This document shows, in pieces, positions 8,168 through 16,998 of a stretch of DNA of 64,000 bases. Position numbers and translations under genes: made by a program. The notes below the pieces were generated by a model. The model ran no database searches and had not been told where the DNA came from. It was given only the letters and a program-made list of their open reading frames with translations. The stretch is from Streptomyces sp. LX-29 (GTDB taxonomy: Bacteria > Actinomycetota > Actinomycetes > Streptomycetales > Streptomycetaceae): assembly GCF_029541745.1 (NCBI RefSeq), contig NZ_CP089746.1, positions 124,001 to 188,000 on the forward strand, in the 5' to 3' direction. How positions within the stretch are numbered: position 1 is the stretch's first letter; every line of letters starts with the position of its first letter.

Positions 8168-9391
8168 ATGTCCCTGCTCACCCGTACCAAGGCCGCTACG
8201 ACGACCCCCTCCCCGGCGGCGTCCCCGCCTCCGGTCCTGTGGCTCGCACTGCTGGCCACGCCGATCGCCCTGAGCGCCAACAGCCCGGTGCTGATCCTCC
8301 CGGACATGGCGGCCGCGCTGAACGTCCGCACCGCCACGGTCACCTGGATCGTCACCGCCTTCGCCTGGGCGATGGCCGTCGGCACCCCGCTGATGGCGAA
8401 CGTCCTTCGCCGCCGCGGCCTGCGCACCGCCCTGCACACCAGCGCCGCGGCCGTCGTGGCCGGCACGGTGCTGGTGGCCTTCTCCCCCTGGCTGCCGCTC
8501 GTGATGGGCGGCCGCGCAGCCCAGGCCGTGGGCGGCGCGGGGCTGGTGACCGTGGCGATGAGCCTGGCCGGCTCGGCCCGACGGATGGGCGTCATCACGG
8601 CCGGCTTCGGAGTCATGGGCGCGGTCGGTCCGCTGCTCGGCTCGCTCATCGCCGAGACCGTCTCCTGGCGTCTGTCGCTGTCCGTGTCCATGCTCGGGCT
8701 GCTGGCCGTCCCCGCGGTACTGCGCGGGGCGAACACCACGACCCCCACGACGCGAACGCCCTTCGACGCCCGTGGCGCCCTGCTGCTCGTCCTGACCGCG
8801 ACGGCGCTGGTGTTCCTGCCGCGCTACCCGCTGGCGGCCCTGCCCGCCGCGCTCCTGGGAGCCGTACTCCTCGGCCTCCACGTACGCGCGGTCCCCCACG
8901 GCTTCGCGCCCCTCGCGGTGCTCCGCAGCCCGGTGTTCGCGATATCCGCCCTGCTCGCGATGGCCCTGTCGACCTCGTACTTCACCCTGCTGTTCACGAT
9001 CCCCCAGCTGCTTCGCGACCGCACCGACTGGTCGACCCCGGCCATCGGCACGGGCCAGATGGCCGCCCTGCTCGTCGGCTCCCTGCTCTCCTGGCTCCTC
9101 GCGGCCGCATCCGCCCGGATGAACCGCCCCCGGGTCATCACGATCCTCCTCACCGTCGGTGCCCTGGCCCCGCTCACCACCCTCCTCACCCCCTGGGCCC
9201 GCCTGCTCCTCCTCGCCGCCTCCCTCGCGGTCTTCGCCACGACGGCCGGCAACGGAGTCCTCGCGTCCTACGCCACACAGGCCACTCCCGCCCCCGACCG
9301 CCCCACCACCATCGGCCTCTTCAACCTCGCCTACCAACTCGGCGGCGCCTTCGGACCGGCCCTCGCGGCCCTGCTGACCCTGGGGACATGA
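8168..9391 (+). CDS. MFS transporter, 12-TM (AraJ/YdhP-like)
   Basis: A 407-aa exporter. The start at 8168 (M-S-L-L-T-R) has a GGAGA site 5 bp upstream; an in-frame ATG at 8156 lies too early. The first helix region is A-L-L-A-T-P-I-A-L-S-A-N-S-P-V-L, then the MFS loop A-N-V-L-R-R-R-G-L-R (a shortened motif A) and a Q-A-V-G-G-A-G segment. About 12 hydrophobic segments fit the DHA1-type family. Co-transcription with the nitroreductase under MarR suggests reduction of a toxic compound followed by export. Substrate unknown. Confidence 0.82.
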   Translation: MSLLTRTKAATTTPSPAASPPPVLWLALLATPIALSANSPVLILPDMAAALNVRTATVTWIVTAFAWAMAVGTPLMANVLRRRGLRTALHTSAAAVVAGTVLVAFSPWLPLVMGGRAAQAVGGAGLVTVAMSLAGSARRMGVITAGFGVMGAVGPLLGSLIAETVSWRLSLSVSMLGLLAVPAVLRGANTTTPTTRTPFDARGALLLVLTATALVFLPRYPLAALPAALLGAVLLGLHVRAVPHGFAPLAVLRSPVFAISALLAMALSTSYFTLLFTIPQLLRDRTDWSTPAIGTGQMAALLVGSLLSWLLAAASARMNRPRVITILLTVGALAPLTTLLTPWARLLLLAASLAVFATTAGNGVLASYATQATPAPDRPTTIGLFNLAYQLGGAFGPALAALLTLGT

Positions 9392-9460
9392 GCCCAGCCG
9401 GCGACGTGCCACGACGGCTGCAGACACCCCATCGCCCGCCCACACCACCACACGATCCGA

Positions 9461-9503
9461 GAAAGGCCGCCCGGCCCGCCACACGCGGGACGGACGGCCT
9501 TTC
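9461..9503. terminator. Hairpin terminator after MFS gene
   Basis: A 9-bp perfect stem, GAAAGGCCG (9461-9469) with CGGCCTTTC (9495-9503), lies 70 bp after the MFS stop. The A-rich start and T-rich end allow it to act in both directions, which suits the converging serine hydrolase gene. Confidence 0.6.
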
Positions 9504-9638
9504 GCCCGTCCCACCACGACGGACCAGACGCTGAAACCGACCAAACGGCGAAGCAACCCACCCGCGACCCGGCGGCGTAGCCGAGGCCGACGGCCGACGA
9601 GGAGGCCGCGCAGCCACCGCGCCAGTCCCCGACTCTCC

Positions 9639-10748
9639 CTAGAGGGCGCAGAAGGCGTTGAGAGCGGCTTCCTGGGTGTGGGCTTGGCCGGGAGTGCCCC
9701 CTATGAGGTGGTTCTCGTTGTTGGCTTCGACCACCTGCTTGGCACCGTTGTCGCTGGTGATGTGGAAGCTGAAGTATCCGGGGACAGCGCCGTTGTGGTA
9801 CCAGGCGGGGCGGCCGCAGGGAGTGTCGATGCGCATGAGGCCCAGGCCGTAGTGGGCCCCCGTACCGGTGGGAACGGTGGTCTTGAGCTCTGTCTGCTGG
9901 GCGGGTGGCAGCAGGGTGCCGTCGACGAGGGCGCGTTCGAAGGTGGCCAGGTCGTCGAGAGTGGAGACGATGGCACCGGCGGTCTGGGTGGCCTGGACGC
10001 TGGTGACGGTCATGTCCAGGATGAAGGGGCCGGCCAGGTAGTAGCCGCGCAGGTAGTTGCCGTAGAGATTGTTGTCCGTGGTGGGCAGGCTGGTGTCGGT
10101 CAGGCCGAGTCGGTCGAAGATCCGGGTCTTCATCTCAACCGCGGGCTCGTTACCGGTCACGGCCTTGATGATCATGCCGGCCAGTACGTAGTTGGTGTTG
10201 GTGTACTCCCACTTCTCTCCCGGCTGGGCGTTCGGCGGGCGCTTCCGAAGGGCGCCGTCGACCAGTTGTTGCGACGTCCAGTCGGGGTTGACGGTGTACC
10301 CGTCGATGTTCATCGTGTAGTCCGGCAGATTCGACGTCTGGTTGAGCAGTTGCCGGATGGTGATCTTCGAACCGTCGTGACCGTTGGCCTTGACGGCGTT
10401 GGGCAGCCACGTGGCAACTGTGTCGTCGAGGGAGAGAAGGCCGTCGGCCTCCAACAGGAGGACGGTGGCGGCGGTGAAGGACTTGCTGTTGCTGCCGATG
10501 CGGAACTTCGCCTTGGGATCCGCGGGCACCCGGGTGCCGCGGTCGCCCACGCCCGCCTGAACGTACTGGGTCTGGGCGCCGTCGCGGACCATGCCGATGA
10601 TGCCGGGGTAGCCGTCGGCGACGCCTCTGTCGGCGCCCGCTTTGAGAATCACGGCTGCTTCCGGCACCGCAGCCGTGGCCGGGCTGAGACCGGCGCTCAG
10701 GCCGAGACCGCACGCCACGGCGACGATGCTTAACCGCCTGAACTTCAT
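9639..10748 (-). CDS. Secreted serine hydrolase (class C beta-lactamase/DD-peptidase fold)
   Basis: A 369-aa exported enzyme; a start at 10748 (M-K-F-R-R-L-S) follows AGAAGGAGAG. A Sec signal peptide ends near residue 27 (A-T-A-A). Catalytic motifs: S86-N-S-K89 in I-G-S-N-S-K-S-F, Tyr182-T-N, and a late H-N-G (Y-H-N-G-A-V-P-G) replacing KTG. This layout matches Streptomyces R61-type D-Ala-D-Ala carboxypeptidases and class C relatives. It acts outside the membrane on peptidoglycan stem peptides or another amide or ester. No beta-lactam resistance cluster surrounds it. Confidence 0.87.
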   Translation of the reverse strand: MKFRRLSIVAVACGLGLSAGLSPATAAVPEAAVILKAGADRGVADGYPGIIGMVRDGAQTQYVQAGVGDRGTRVPADPKAKFRIGSNSKSFTAATVLLLEADGLLSLDDTVATWLPNAVKANGHDGSKITIRQLLNQTSNLPDYTMNIDGYTVNPDWTSQQLVDGALRKRPPNAQPGEKWEYTNTNYVLAGMIIKAVTGNEPAVEMKTRIFDRLGLTDTSLPTTDNNLYGNYLRGYYLAGPFILDMTVTSVQATQTAGAIVSTLDDLATFERALVDGTLLPPAQQTELKTTVPTGTGAHYGLGLMRIDTPCGRPAWYHNGAVPGYFSFHITSDNGAKQVVEANNENHLIGGTPGQAHTQEAALNAFCAL

Positions 10749-11055
10749 GACTCTCCTTCTGGAGTTGGGCAACGTAAGGGCCCATCGCGCCCTCAATCCG
10801 GCCTGGACATTCTCATGCCCTGGGCGATGGTCTGGGTGGTGATGTCTCCGTCATTCGCGTAGCGCCTGGGGGTGTCGAGAGGAAGAAGCCTCAGCAGCCA
10901 CGGGCCTCGTGGCGCCGCAGGCCAGGTCGCCGCGGAGCCGCCGCGTGGGCAGCGGGGGTTCGGGACCCGCCGCCGCTGGGCTTCCCCGGCGTGTCTGCCG
11001 ATGTGGCACCGGCTGGCCGGCTGTCGTACGGCGAGGGGCACCGCCGTCCCGGGGC
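10749..11055. other. Intergenic, no gene recognised
   Basis: Both strands have only short GC-driven reading frames without ribosome sites or family motifs. It contains the upstream region of the serine hydrolase gene and the end of the acyl-CoA dehydrogenase-like gene. No repeat or hairpin stood out. Confidence 0.5.
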
Positions 11056-12240
11056 TCAGATCAGCGGGCTGATCTGTTCCTGGATGTCGAGCAGGGCCCG
11101 GCCGTACAGCTCGCTCGCGACGGCGGGGTTGGTCATGGCGTGCCGGCTGGCGGTCTCCTGGTCGCGCCAGATGCGCTGCAAGGGGTTGGCCTCGGCGAAG
11201 CTCCCGGCGCCGTGGACGTTCAGCAGGATGTCCAGCGCCTCCCGCGAGCGGCGGGCGACCGTGGCGGTGTCCATACGCACGCGTGCCCGGTCGCGCAGTG
11301 GCATGTTCCGGCCGCTTGCCGCCCAGCCGTCGATGTCGTCCGCCGCGCGCATCAGGTGCAGCGCGGCGGTGTCGATCAGCTGGGCGGCCTCGGCGACCTG
11401 CATCTGGGTGGAGGACGCCTCGCGCGCCTGCTCGTAGAAGGTGTGTGACATGGGGCGTCCCTGCGCGAGCGACGCCATCACCAGCTCCAGGCCGCCGCGG
11501 GCCAGGCCCAGTTGCGGGCCTACGAGCACCGAGGAGAGCAGGGGTACGAACGCCGCGCGGTACAGGGTCTCATCCGTGAACTCGGTGGCGTACTCGCCCC
11601 GCAGCGCGCCGGTCACCGAAAGGATGCGGTGGGCGGGCACGAACACGTCCTCGGCCAGGAGGGTGTGGCTGCCGGTGCCGCGCATCCCGGCGGTGTGCCA
11701 GGTGTCCTCGACCGTCAGCTCGTCCATCGGCACCAAGGCCACGCCTCGGTCCGTCTGCTCGCCGTCCGCGCCGGTGACCGGCGTACCGAGAAGCGCCCAC
11801 CGCGCGTGCAGACAGCCGGACGCGAAGGGCCACCGCCCGGTGATGACCTGTCCCGAGGCTGCCGCCCTGCTCGTTCCGCCCGGGGTCAGGACGGAACAGG
11901 CACGGGCGCCGGGGTCCTCCCCGTACACCTCCCGCTGCGCGCGTTCCGGGTAGAGGCCGATCATCCAGCCGCAGACATTGATCAGAGCGGTGGTCCAGGC
12001 GGTGGAACCGCAGCCGCGGCCGAGTTCGGCGGTCACCTCCAGGAGCGTACGAACGCTCGCCTGGTGGCCGCCGAGCCGTTCGGGGACCGTGATGACGAAC
12101 AGGCCGGTGTCGGCGAGGACTTCGATGTTCTCCTCGGCGACCCGCCGGTCCTCCTCCGTGCGGGCGGCGTTGCGGCGCAGCAGCCCGACGAGCTCGGCGG
12201 CTCCTTCGATCAGCGCCTTGCTCTTCGCGTCGGTCGTCAT
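11056..12240 (-). CDS. Acyl-CoA dehydrogenase-fold flavoprotein monooxygenase
   Basis: A 394-aa protein; the start at 12240 (M-T-T-D-A-K) has GGAGG 7 bp upstream. It has the three-part acyl-CoA dehydrogenase fold: helical N-domain with L-A-D-T-G-L-F-V-I-T-V-P-E-R-L-G-G, beta domain near residues 120-220 (S-G-R-W-P-F-A-S-G-C-equivalent G-R-W-P-F-A-S-G), helical C-domain. The G-R-W-P-F-A-S-G and T-W-H-T-A-G-M-R-G-T-G-S motifs are those of the HsaA/DszC-type group D flavin monooxygenases, and no catalytic acyl-CoA base is recognisable. It probably needs a separate flavin reductase; none lies next to it. Substrate unknown. Confidence 0.8.
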   Translation of the reverse strand: MTTDAKSKALIEGAAELVGLLRRNAARTEEDRRVAEENIEVLADTGLFVITVPERLGGHQASVRTLLEVTAELGRGCGSTAWTTALINVCGWMIGLYPERAQREVYGEDPGARACSVLTPGGTSRAAASGQVITGRWPFASGCLHARWALLGTPVTGADGEQTDRGVALVPMDELTVEDTWHTAGMRGTGSHTLLAEDVFVPAHRILSVTGALRGEYATEFTDETLYRAAFVPLLSSVLVGPQLGLARGGLELVMASLAQGRPMSHTFYEQAREASSTQMQVAEAAQLIDTAALHLMRAADDIDGWAASGRNMPLRDRARVRMDTATVARRSREALDILLNVHGAGSFAEANPLQRIWRDQETASRHAMTNPAVASELYGRALLDIQEQISPLI

Positions 12241-13028
12241 GACGATGTCCTCCACGCCGCGTTACCGGGACAGCGCCTTGCCGTGCGCCGCACGGGCAGC
12301 ATGGTCGATCACGGGCGAGTCGGAAAGGGCGCCCCTGGCGGCCGCTTCCCTGGTGGCCTCGGAACGGGCCCCGGGGCGGCGCGCTCTGTATGCGCCGGAC
12401 GCCGATGGACGCTCGGACGCCGATGGACACTCGGGCGCGCGGCCCCTACGAGCGGCTGCCCGACCTGCGAGTCGTGCGGGAGACGCGCCGTCACGGCGAC
12501 CGGGGCCGTCACCTTCGGCGGGTCGAGACCGGCACCGACTCCTACCACCTCGCCACCTCGCCGCCACCCGCACCCGCACCCGCACCCACACCCGCACCGA
12601 ACAGCAGCGGGTGACCGCCTGTACCTGTCGGCCGGCCGGTCTCGGCGGCGGAGGATGGAACCCGATGAACTCCTCCAGCCGGCCTCGCTCCTGGTCGTGG
12701 CCCCCGCCACACGGATCTCACGCTCGGCGTTTCGGCCATCACCAGGCCAAGACCGCCCCTGTCGGCGCAAGGGTCCGTGGTCCCTGCGCCCTCCGCGCGT
12801 CGCTCTGTCCTGCGGATTCCACTCCGTCTCAAACACGTGTGTTCGAGAGTGCCGGTCGTGTCGTTGAGCCCAGTGCCGCTGAGCAACCCCAACCATCGGC
12901 TCAGAGGCGCGAGTTGAGCTCGGAGGAACCCGAGCATCCCTCATCCAAGACCGTCCTGCCCCCGGTGTCCCTGGCCGCGATCAGCGCCACGGGCGCCGCC
13001 TCAGACCCCCTTCAAGGAGAGACCACCA
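12241..13028. other. 788-bp non-coding stretch with short repeats
   Basis: I find no gene that can be supported. Visible structure: an 18-bp direct repeat beginning CGGACGCCGATGGAC at 12396 and 12414, and a CACCCG hexamer run from about 12565 to 12598. The right end supplies the AAGGAGAG ribosome site of the methyltransferase. The open frames crossing it on both strands are composition artefacts that continue into real genes antisense. Confidence 0.5.
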
Positions 13029-13610
13029 GTGCCCCACTCCTCCGCCGCCAGCTACTGGGAGTCCGTGTGGGCCGCCGGGCGCCGATACCGGCAGCTCGAC
13101 GATGCCGAAATCGCACTGCTCACGCAGCATCTCGGCGCTGGCCATGGCCGGCCCGCCCTCGACATCGGCTGTGGTTCCGGCGAACTGTCTCACCACCTCC
13201 ACCAGTACCTCGGCTACCGCGTCACCGGCATCGACTGCGCGCCCAGCGCCCTGGCGCTCGCGGCCTCCTGCGACCGCGACGAGTCCGAGCCCGGCCCGAC
13301 CTGGCGGCTCATGGACTTCGCCACGGACGATGTCACCAAGCTCCCCGACCCGGCTTACACGGCCGTCACCTGCCGGCTGGTCTACACATTCATCGACGAC
13401 AAGCCGGACTTCCTTGACCGCGTCCGGCGTGTCCTGGCTCCCGGCGGGACGTTCTGGGTCCTCACCGAGCTCGCCGGACGCTTCGACGACAACGATCCCC
13501 GCAAGAGCCTGGGCATCACCGACCACGACATCGAACTGCTCACCACCGGCTGGTCCAGCGTGACCACTGTCGACATCGACCGGCTCCGCTGCTTCGCCCT
13601 GCGGCCCTGA
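13029..13610 (+). CDS. Class I SAM-dependent methyltransferase
   Basis: A 193-aa Rossmann-fold methyltransferase with a GTG start preceded by AAGGAGAG. Motif I is L-D-I-G-C-G-S-G-E-L (residues about 44-53), motif II is V-T-G-I-D-C-A (acidic Asp at the end of beta 2), and the post-motif A-P-G-G-T-F-W-V is the usual methyltransferase beta 5 lead-in. The S-Y-W-E-S-V-W-A-A-G-R-R-Y N-terminus is typical of a Streptomyces group sometimes annotated as fused to a NUDIX domain; here the protein stops after the methyltransferase domain and degenerate sequence follows. Substrate unknown. Confidence 0.82.
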   Translation: MPHSSAASYWESVWAAGRRYRQLDDAEIALLTQHLGAGHGRPALDIGCGSGELSHHLHQYLGYRVTGIDCAPSALALAASCDRDESEPGPTWRLMDFATDDVTKLPDPAYTAVTCRLVYTFIDDKPDFLDRVRRVLAPGGTFWVLTELAGRFDDNDPRKSLGITDHDIELLTTGWSSVTTVDIDRLRCFALRP

Positions 13611-13642
13611 CCCTGGCCTCGCGGCCTCCGGCCTCCGGGAGA

Positions 13643-14141
13643 GTGCGCGTGGACACCAGACAGCCCATCGCCCTGGCGACCGCCTGCCGGGTCCGCGCTG
13701 CTGGTCGATACGCGGTCGGTGGGTCGGCCAAGTGGCTTCCTGCCGAGGGCGCCGGAATCGTGGTCCCCGAGCACCGCGCCGACGACCACGACACCGGCAG
13801 CCTCCTCAGCCTGCTCAGCCACACCCGCACGCGGGTTGTCGTGGACGCCGAACGCTCCGCGTCGGCCACTTCGCAGGCCGGCCGCCTGAACCTCGATTCC
13901 GCCGACGACATCGTGCGCGCGGCAGTGATCCCCGAGGAATCACCCGTGTGTCACGGGTAGTTGTGCATGTCGCAGTGGTCAGAGTTCGGGGGCGAACCAC
14001 ACAGGAGAGTGCCTGCCAAGCGTATTCCGTGGTGTGGCCGTGGTTCTTGAGGATGAGACCGTCACGGTCGGCGAGGACGGCGTTCTTGCGGTCCACGGCG
14101 AGGAACTCCGGCTCCGGGGCCTGGCCTTCACCACCTGGTAG
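13643..14141 (+). pseudogene. Frameshifted remnant after the methyltransferase
   Basis: Frame one runs 13643-13960 (about 105 aa, with V-V-D-A-E-R-S-A-S-A-T-S and stop TAG). Coding-like sequence then resumes in a shifted frame, from roughly 13960 to TAG at 14141, including F-R-G-V-A-V-V-L-E-D-E-T and L-R-G-L-A-F-T-T-W at the end. Together they look like one broken gene. I cannot name the family. Relatives of the preceding methyltransferase can carry a downstream NUDIX domain, but no NUDIX box is visible here, so that link is only a guess. It could alternatively be two unrelated small ORFs. Confidence 0.35.
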
Positions 14142-14434
14142 TGGGGCAGGCGGCGTCCGTGGAGCGGCTGCCGCGATGGTCGGGGCGTACGCGGGAGGGG
14201 GCGGTGTCGACGGGGCGGCGATGGTCGGGTTGGTGGGGATGGTCGGGGGTGAACTTCACCGCGACGGCGCGCTGAACCGCACACAGCGGATGCCGGTCGA
14301 CCGGACCGGATCCCTGCCGGCCCCGCCCCCTTTGCCGACCTGGCTGGCCTAGGATCCGCAGACTGGAAAAGAAAGTTGTCACAGACCGGTCCGCTCAGGC
14401 GTGTAAAGAGTGAACGAGCGAGATCGTCGACGCA

Positions 14435-15805
14435 ATGGAGCAAAAGATCTACATGCAGAGGGAATCCGCTGCCCCGGTGCCCGCCTCCGGCGGTCGGCAC
14501 CGCAAGCCCAAGCAGATGCGGGTGGCCAGCCGCCGTGCCCGCGCCGCGGTCGTCGCCACCCCCATGGCGGTGGCGATGTTCTCCGGCACGTCGGCCTTCG
14601 CGGCCGACAAGGGCACCACCGCCAGACCCGTCAACTCCGCCGCGGACAAGAGCGCGGGCTCCGGCTCCGACGGGAGGATGGCCGCGAACCTCAACACCCG
14701 GGTGAACGACCCGCGTCTGGGCACGCATCTCAGCGGCGTCGTCCTGGACGCCAGCTCCGACAAGGTGGTCTGGGGGCACGATGCCTCGACCGCTCTCATG
14801 CCCGCCTCCAACACCAAGCTGTTGACCGCCACCGCCGCCCTGTCCGTCCTGGGCCCCGACCACCGCTTCACCACCAAGGTCACCTACCGCGACGGCACGC
14901 TCACCCTCGTCGGCGGCGGCGACCGGCTCCTGACCACGGCCGATCTGACCAGGCTCGCCCAGACCTCCGCGGCCAAGCTGAAGTCCCAGGGCGTCGGCGT
15001 CGTGAAGGTCCGCGTCGACGACAGCCTCTTCCCGGAGCCGACACCGGCAAAGGGCTGGAGGGGGGACTACTACCCGGGGGAAGTCGCCCCCGTGCGGGCG
15101 CTGGTCGTCGACGGGCGCAGCGTTCTGGATACCTCGGTCGACGCCGGGAAGACCTTCGCCAAGAAGCTCGCCGCCGCCGGTGTCGTCGTCAACGGCGATG
15201 TCACCCGCGGCCGGGCCGGCGCCTCCGACGTGTCGGTGGCCCTGCACCACTCCCCGAAGCTGTCGGAGTCCGTCCGGAAGATGCTCAAGCTCAGTGACAA
15301 CAACATCGCCGAGACCCTGCTCCGGATGACCGCCCTCGGCACGGGCCGGCCTGCGACCTTCGAGGGCGGCACGGCGGCCGTGCGGCAGGTGCTCAAGGGC
15401 TACGGGGTACCGCTGACCAACGTCAAGCTGTACGACGGCAGCGGTCTGTCCCGCAGTGACCGCATCCCGGCCGCGACCCTCGCCGCCGTGTTGGATCTGA
15501 CGCAGGATCACCCGCAGACCCTCCGGCCCGTCCTCGACGGACTTCCCGTCTCCGGGGAGGCTGGCAGCACCCTCGGTCCGGAGTGGGGCCGCTTCGACGA
15601 TCCTCATTCCACGTGTGCCGTGGGCAAGGTCAGGGCCAAGACCGGCACGCTCAGCGGCGCCATATCCCTCAGCGGCGTGACGCGGGGCCAGGACGGCCGG
15701 TTGAAGGTGTTCGCTTTCGTGGAGAACGACGCCTCCGCCGCTCCGGCCGCCACCAAGGACGCACTGGACGGCCTCGCGGCGACGGTGAACGGCTGCTGGG
15801 CCTAA
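14435..15805 (+). CDS. dacB: D-Ala-D-Ala carboxypeptidase/endopeptidase, PBP4-type (peptidase S13)
   Basis: A 456-aa exported penicillin-binding protein. The N-terminus is long and basic, followed by a hydrophobic segment ending near A-F-A-A-D (residue 57). Active-site motifs are all present: S125-N-T-K128, S287-D-N289 and K402-T-G404. It hydrolyses the terminal D-Ala or cross-links of peptidoglycan outside the membrane. The extra domain between SxxK and SDN typical of S13 is short here. Start uncertain: ATG 14435 or ATG 14453. It has a strong terminator downstream and appears monocistronic. Confidence 0.9.
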   Translation: MEQKIYMQRESAAPVPASGGRHRKPKQMRVASRRARAAVVATPMAVAMFSGTSAFAADKGTTARPVNSAADKSAGSGSDGRMAANLNTRVNDPRLGTHLSGVVLDASSDKVVWGHDASTALMPASNTKLLTATAALSVLGPDHRFTTKVTYRDGTLTLVGGGDRLLTTADLTRLAQTSAAKLKSQGVGVVKVRVDDSLFPEPTPAKGWRGDYYPGEVAPVRALVVDGRSVLDTSVDAGKTFAKKLAAAGVVVNGDVTRGRAGASDVSVALHHSPKLSESVRKMLKLSDNNIAETLLRMTALGTGRPATFEGGTAAVRQVLKGYGVPLTNVKLYDGSGLSRSDRIPAATLAAVLDLTQDHPQTLRPVLDGLPVSGEAGSTLGPEWGRFDDPHSTCAVGKVRAKTGTLSGAISLSGVTRGQDGRLKVFAFVENDASAAPAATKDALDGLAATVNGCWA

Positions 15806-15846
15806 CGGCTCCGGGCCTGAAAAACCTCCGGTAGGGTCGCCCACCG

Positions 15847-15882
15847 GGTCCAGGGACGGAGGTCGGCCTCCGCCCCTGGACC
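15847..15882 (+). terminator. Strong hairpin terminator after dacB
   Basis: A 16-bp stem with one mismatch, GGTCCAGGGACGGAGG (15847-15862) pairing with 15867-15882 around a TCGG tetraloop. It lies 42 bp past the dacB stop and has no U-tract, the usual actinobacterial form. Confidence 0.8.
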
Positions 15883-16223
15883 GGCTCGGGAGACCCGGGC
15901 TGGCGAAGGAACGAGGGCGCGAGGGCCGTGCGCTCCCCACCCGGGTGCACCTGGGCCGGTGGCGCACCGGCCTGCGGCAGCACACCGTCGGAGATACCGC
16001 TGCCGCACTGGGCGGACCGTCCCCGGCTCGAAGAGGCCCTCCAAGCCGTCCGGGTCACCGACCCCGGAGCCCCGGAGCCCGGTCTCGTACTCGCCGGCGG
16101 CGACCCCGTTGGGCGGAGGCCAGCTCCGCGAGGTGCGCGCTGACCACCGCCCAGGCCATCGCGGCGCTGCGCCGGGGCGGGGCAGGGCGGAGGCGTGCCC
16201 GGCGTGCGGCGCGGAGCGCCTCC
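15883..16223 (+). other. Degenerate stretch with a broken zinc-ribbon-like ORF
   Basis: No intact gene. On the plus strand coding-like pieces occur in successive frames: L-E-E-A-L-Q-A-V-R-V-T-D-P-G-A (about 16030-16075), L-T-T-A-Q-A-I-A-A-L-R-R (about 16141-16176), and A-C-P-A-C-G-A-E-R-L-L-T-H (about 16193-16232). They could be one frameshifted small protein ending in a CxxC motif. Function unknown. Confidence 0.25.
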
Positions 16224-16859
16224 TCACGCACCGTCAGTGCGGGTCGGCTCAGGGGCGTAGGCGGCGAGGAAGGTGCGGATGCCGCCGGCGGCGTAGCGGT
16301 CGAGGTCGGCCTCGCTGTGCTGGGCGCGGCCGTGGAACATGGCCTGGTTCACCGGGATCCACAGCAGCAGTCCGGCGAAGTGGTGGGCTGCCAGTATGGG
16401 ATCGTCGGCTTTGAGCAGTCCTTGGTCGGTGAGGCGCTGGAAGGTGGCCGCCAGGGTGGCCAGGACGCGTTCGAAGCCCTGCTCGTACCAGGTCGCGCCC
16501 AGTTCGGGGAAGGCGTCGGCGTTGGCGATGATCAGGCGGCGTAGCTGGATCACCTCGGGCTGGGTGAGGGTTGCCAGGAACTGGCGGGCGAGACGGGTCA
16601 GGTTCTCGTCCAGGGCATCGGCTTCGGCTGGGATGTCGGCCACCAGGTCGACCATGGCGTCGATGCGGTCGGTGGTGGCCAGAACGATCTCGGCGAACAA
16701 CTTCTCTTTGTCTGCGAAGTGCTTGTAGACGGTCTGCTTGGACACCGCGGCCAGCTTCGCGATGTCGTCCATGCTCGTCCCCGAGTACCCCTTGTTCAGG
16801 AACACGGTGGTCGCGGCATCCAGGATCTCCTGATGCTTGCGCGCTGACCGGCTGTCCAT
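16224..16859 (-). CDS. TetR-family repressor
   Basis: A 211-aa regulator. The start at 16859 (M-D-S-R-S-A-R-K-H) follows GGGAGCTGAGG; the ATG at 16931 lies inside the operator and lacks a ribosome site. The HTH spans residues about 9-55: I-L-D-A-A-T-T-V-F-L-N-K-G-Y, then S-M-D-D-I-A-K-L-A-A-V-S and V-Y-K-H-F-A-D-K-E-K-L-F. The rest is the helical ligand-binding and dimer domain, AefR-like in the I-A-N-A-D-A-F-P-E-L region. It is divergent from an alpha/beta hydrolase across a large dyad and probably represses both genes. Confidence 0.9.
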   Translation of the reverse strand: MDSRSARKHQEILDAATTVFLNKGYSGTSMDDIAKLAAVSKQTVYKHFADKEKLFAEIVLATTDRIDAMVDLVADIPAEADALDENLTRLARQFLATLTQPEVIQLRRLIIANADAFPELGATWYEQGFERVLATLAATFQRLTDQGLLKADDPILAAHHFAGLLLWIPVNQAMFHGRAQHSEADLDRYAAGGIRTFLAAYAPEPTRTDGA

Positions 16860-16910
16860 CCTCAGCTCCCTCTCTCTGTTCAATCCGCCGTCTCCCCGCC
16901 CGAAGAGAGT

Positions 16911-16952
16911 ACTGGACTGACCAGTACCCATACGGGTACTGTACCGTCCAGT
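16911..16952. promoter_or_regulatory. 42-bp nested TetR operator
   Basis: Two symmetric pairs share one centre. The inner pair is AGTACCC (16923-16929) / GGGTACT (16934-16940); the outer pair is ACTGGAC (16911-16917) / GTCCAGT (16946-16952). All 14 positions pair perfectly. This suits two TetR dimers bound on opposite faces, as in QacR-type operators. It lies between the TetR start (16859) and the hydrolase start (16999). Confidence 0.75.
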
Positions 16953-16998
16953 TCCAAGAGTCGCAGGGCTCTGCGCCGCGCATCGATGGGGGTTTCAC

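Noticed and set aside
7499..9556. 685-aa minus-strand frame opposite nitroreductase and MFS
   Set aside because: Gly/Arg/Glu/Gln composition typical of antisense frames in GC-rich DNA; both sense genes have full family motifs.
12565..12598. CACCCG hexamer run as possible CRISPR-like repeat
   Set aside because: Repeat of 6 bp without spacers or cas genes; simple low-complexity DNA.
13979..15985. 668-aa minus-strand frame opposite dacB
   Set aside because: Shadow of dacB, whose SNTK, SDN and KTG motifs are all on the plus strand.
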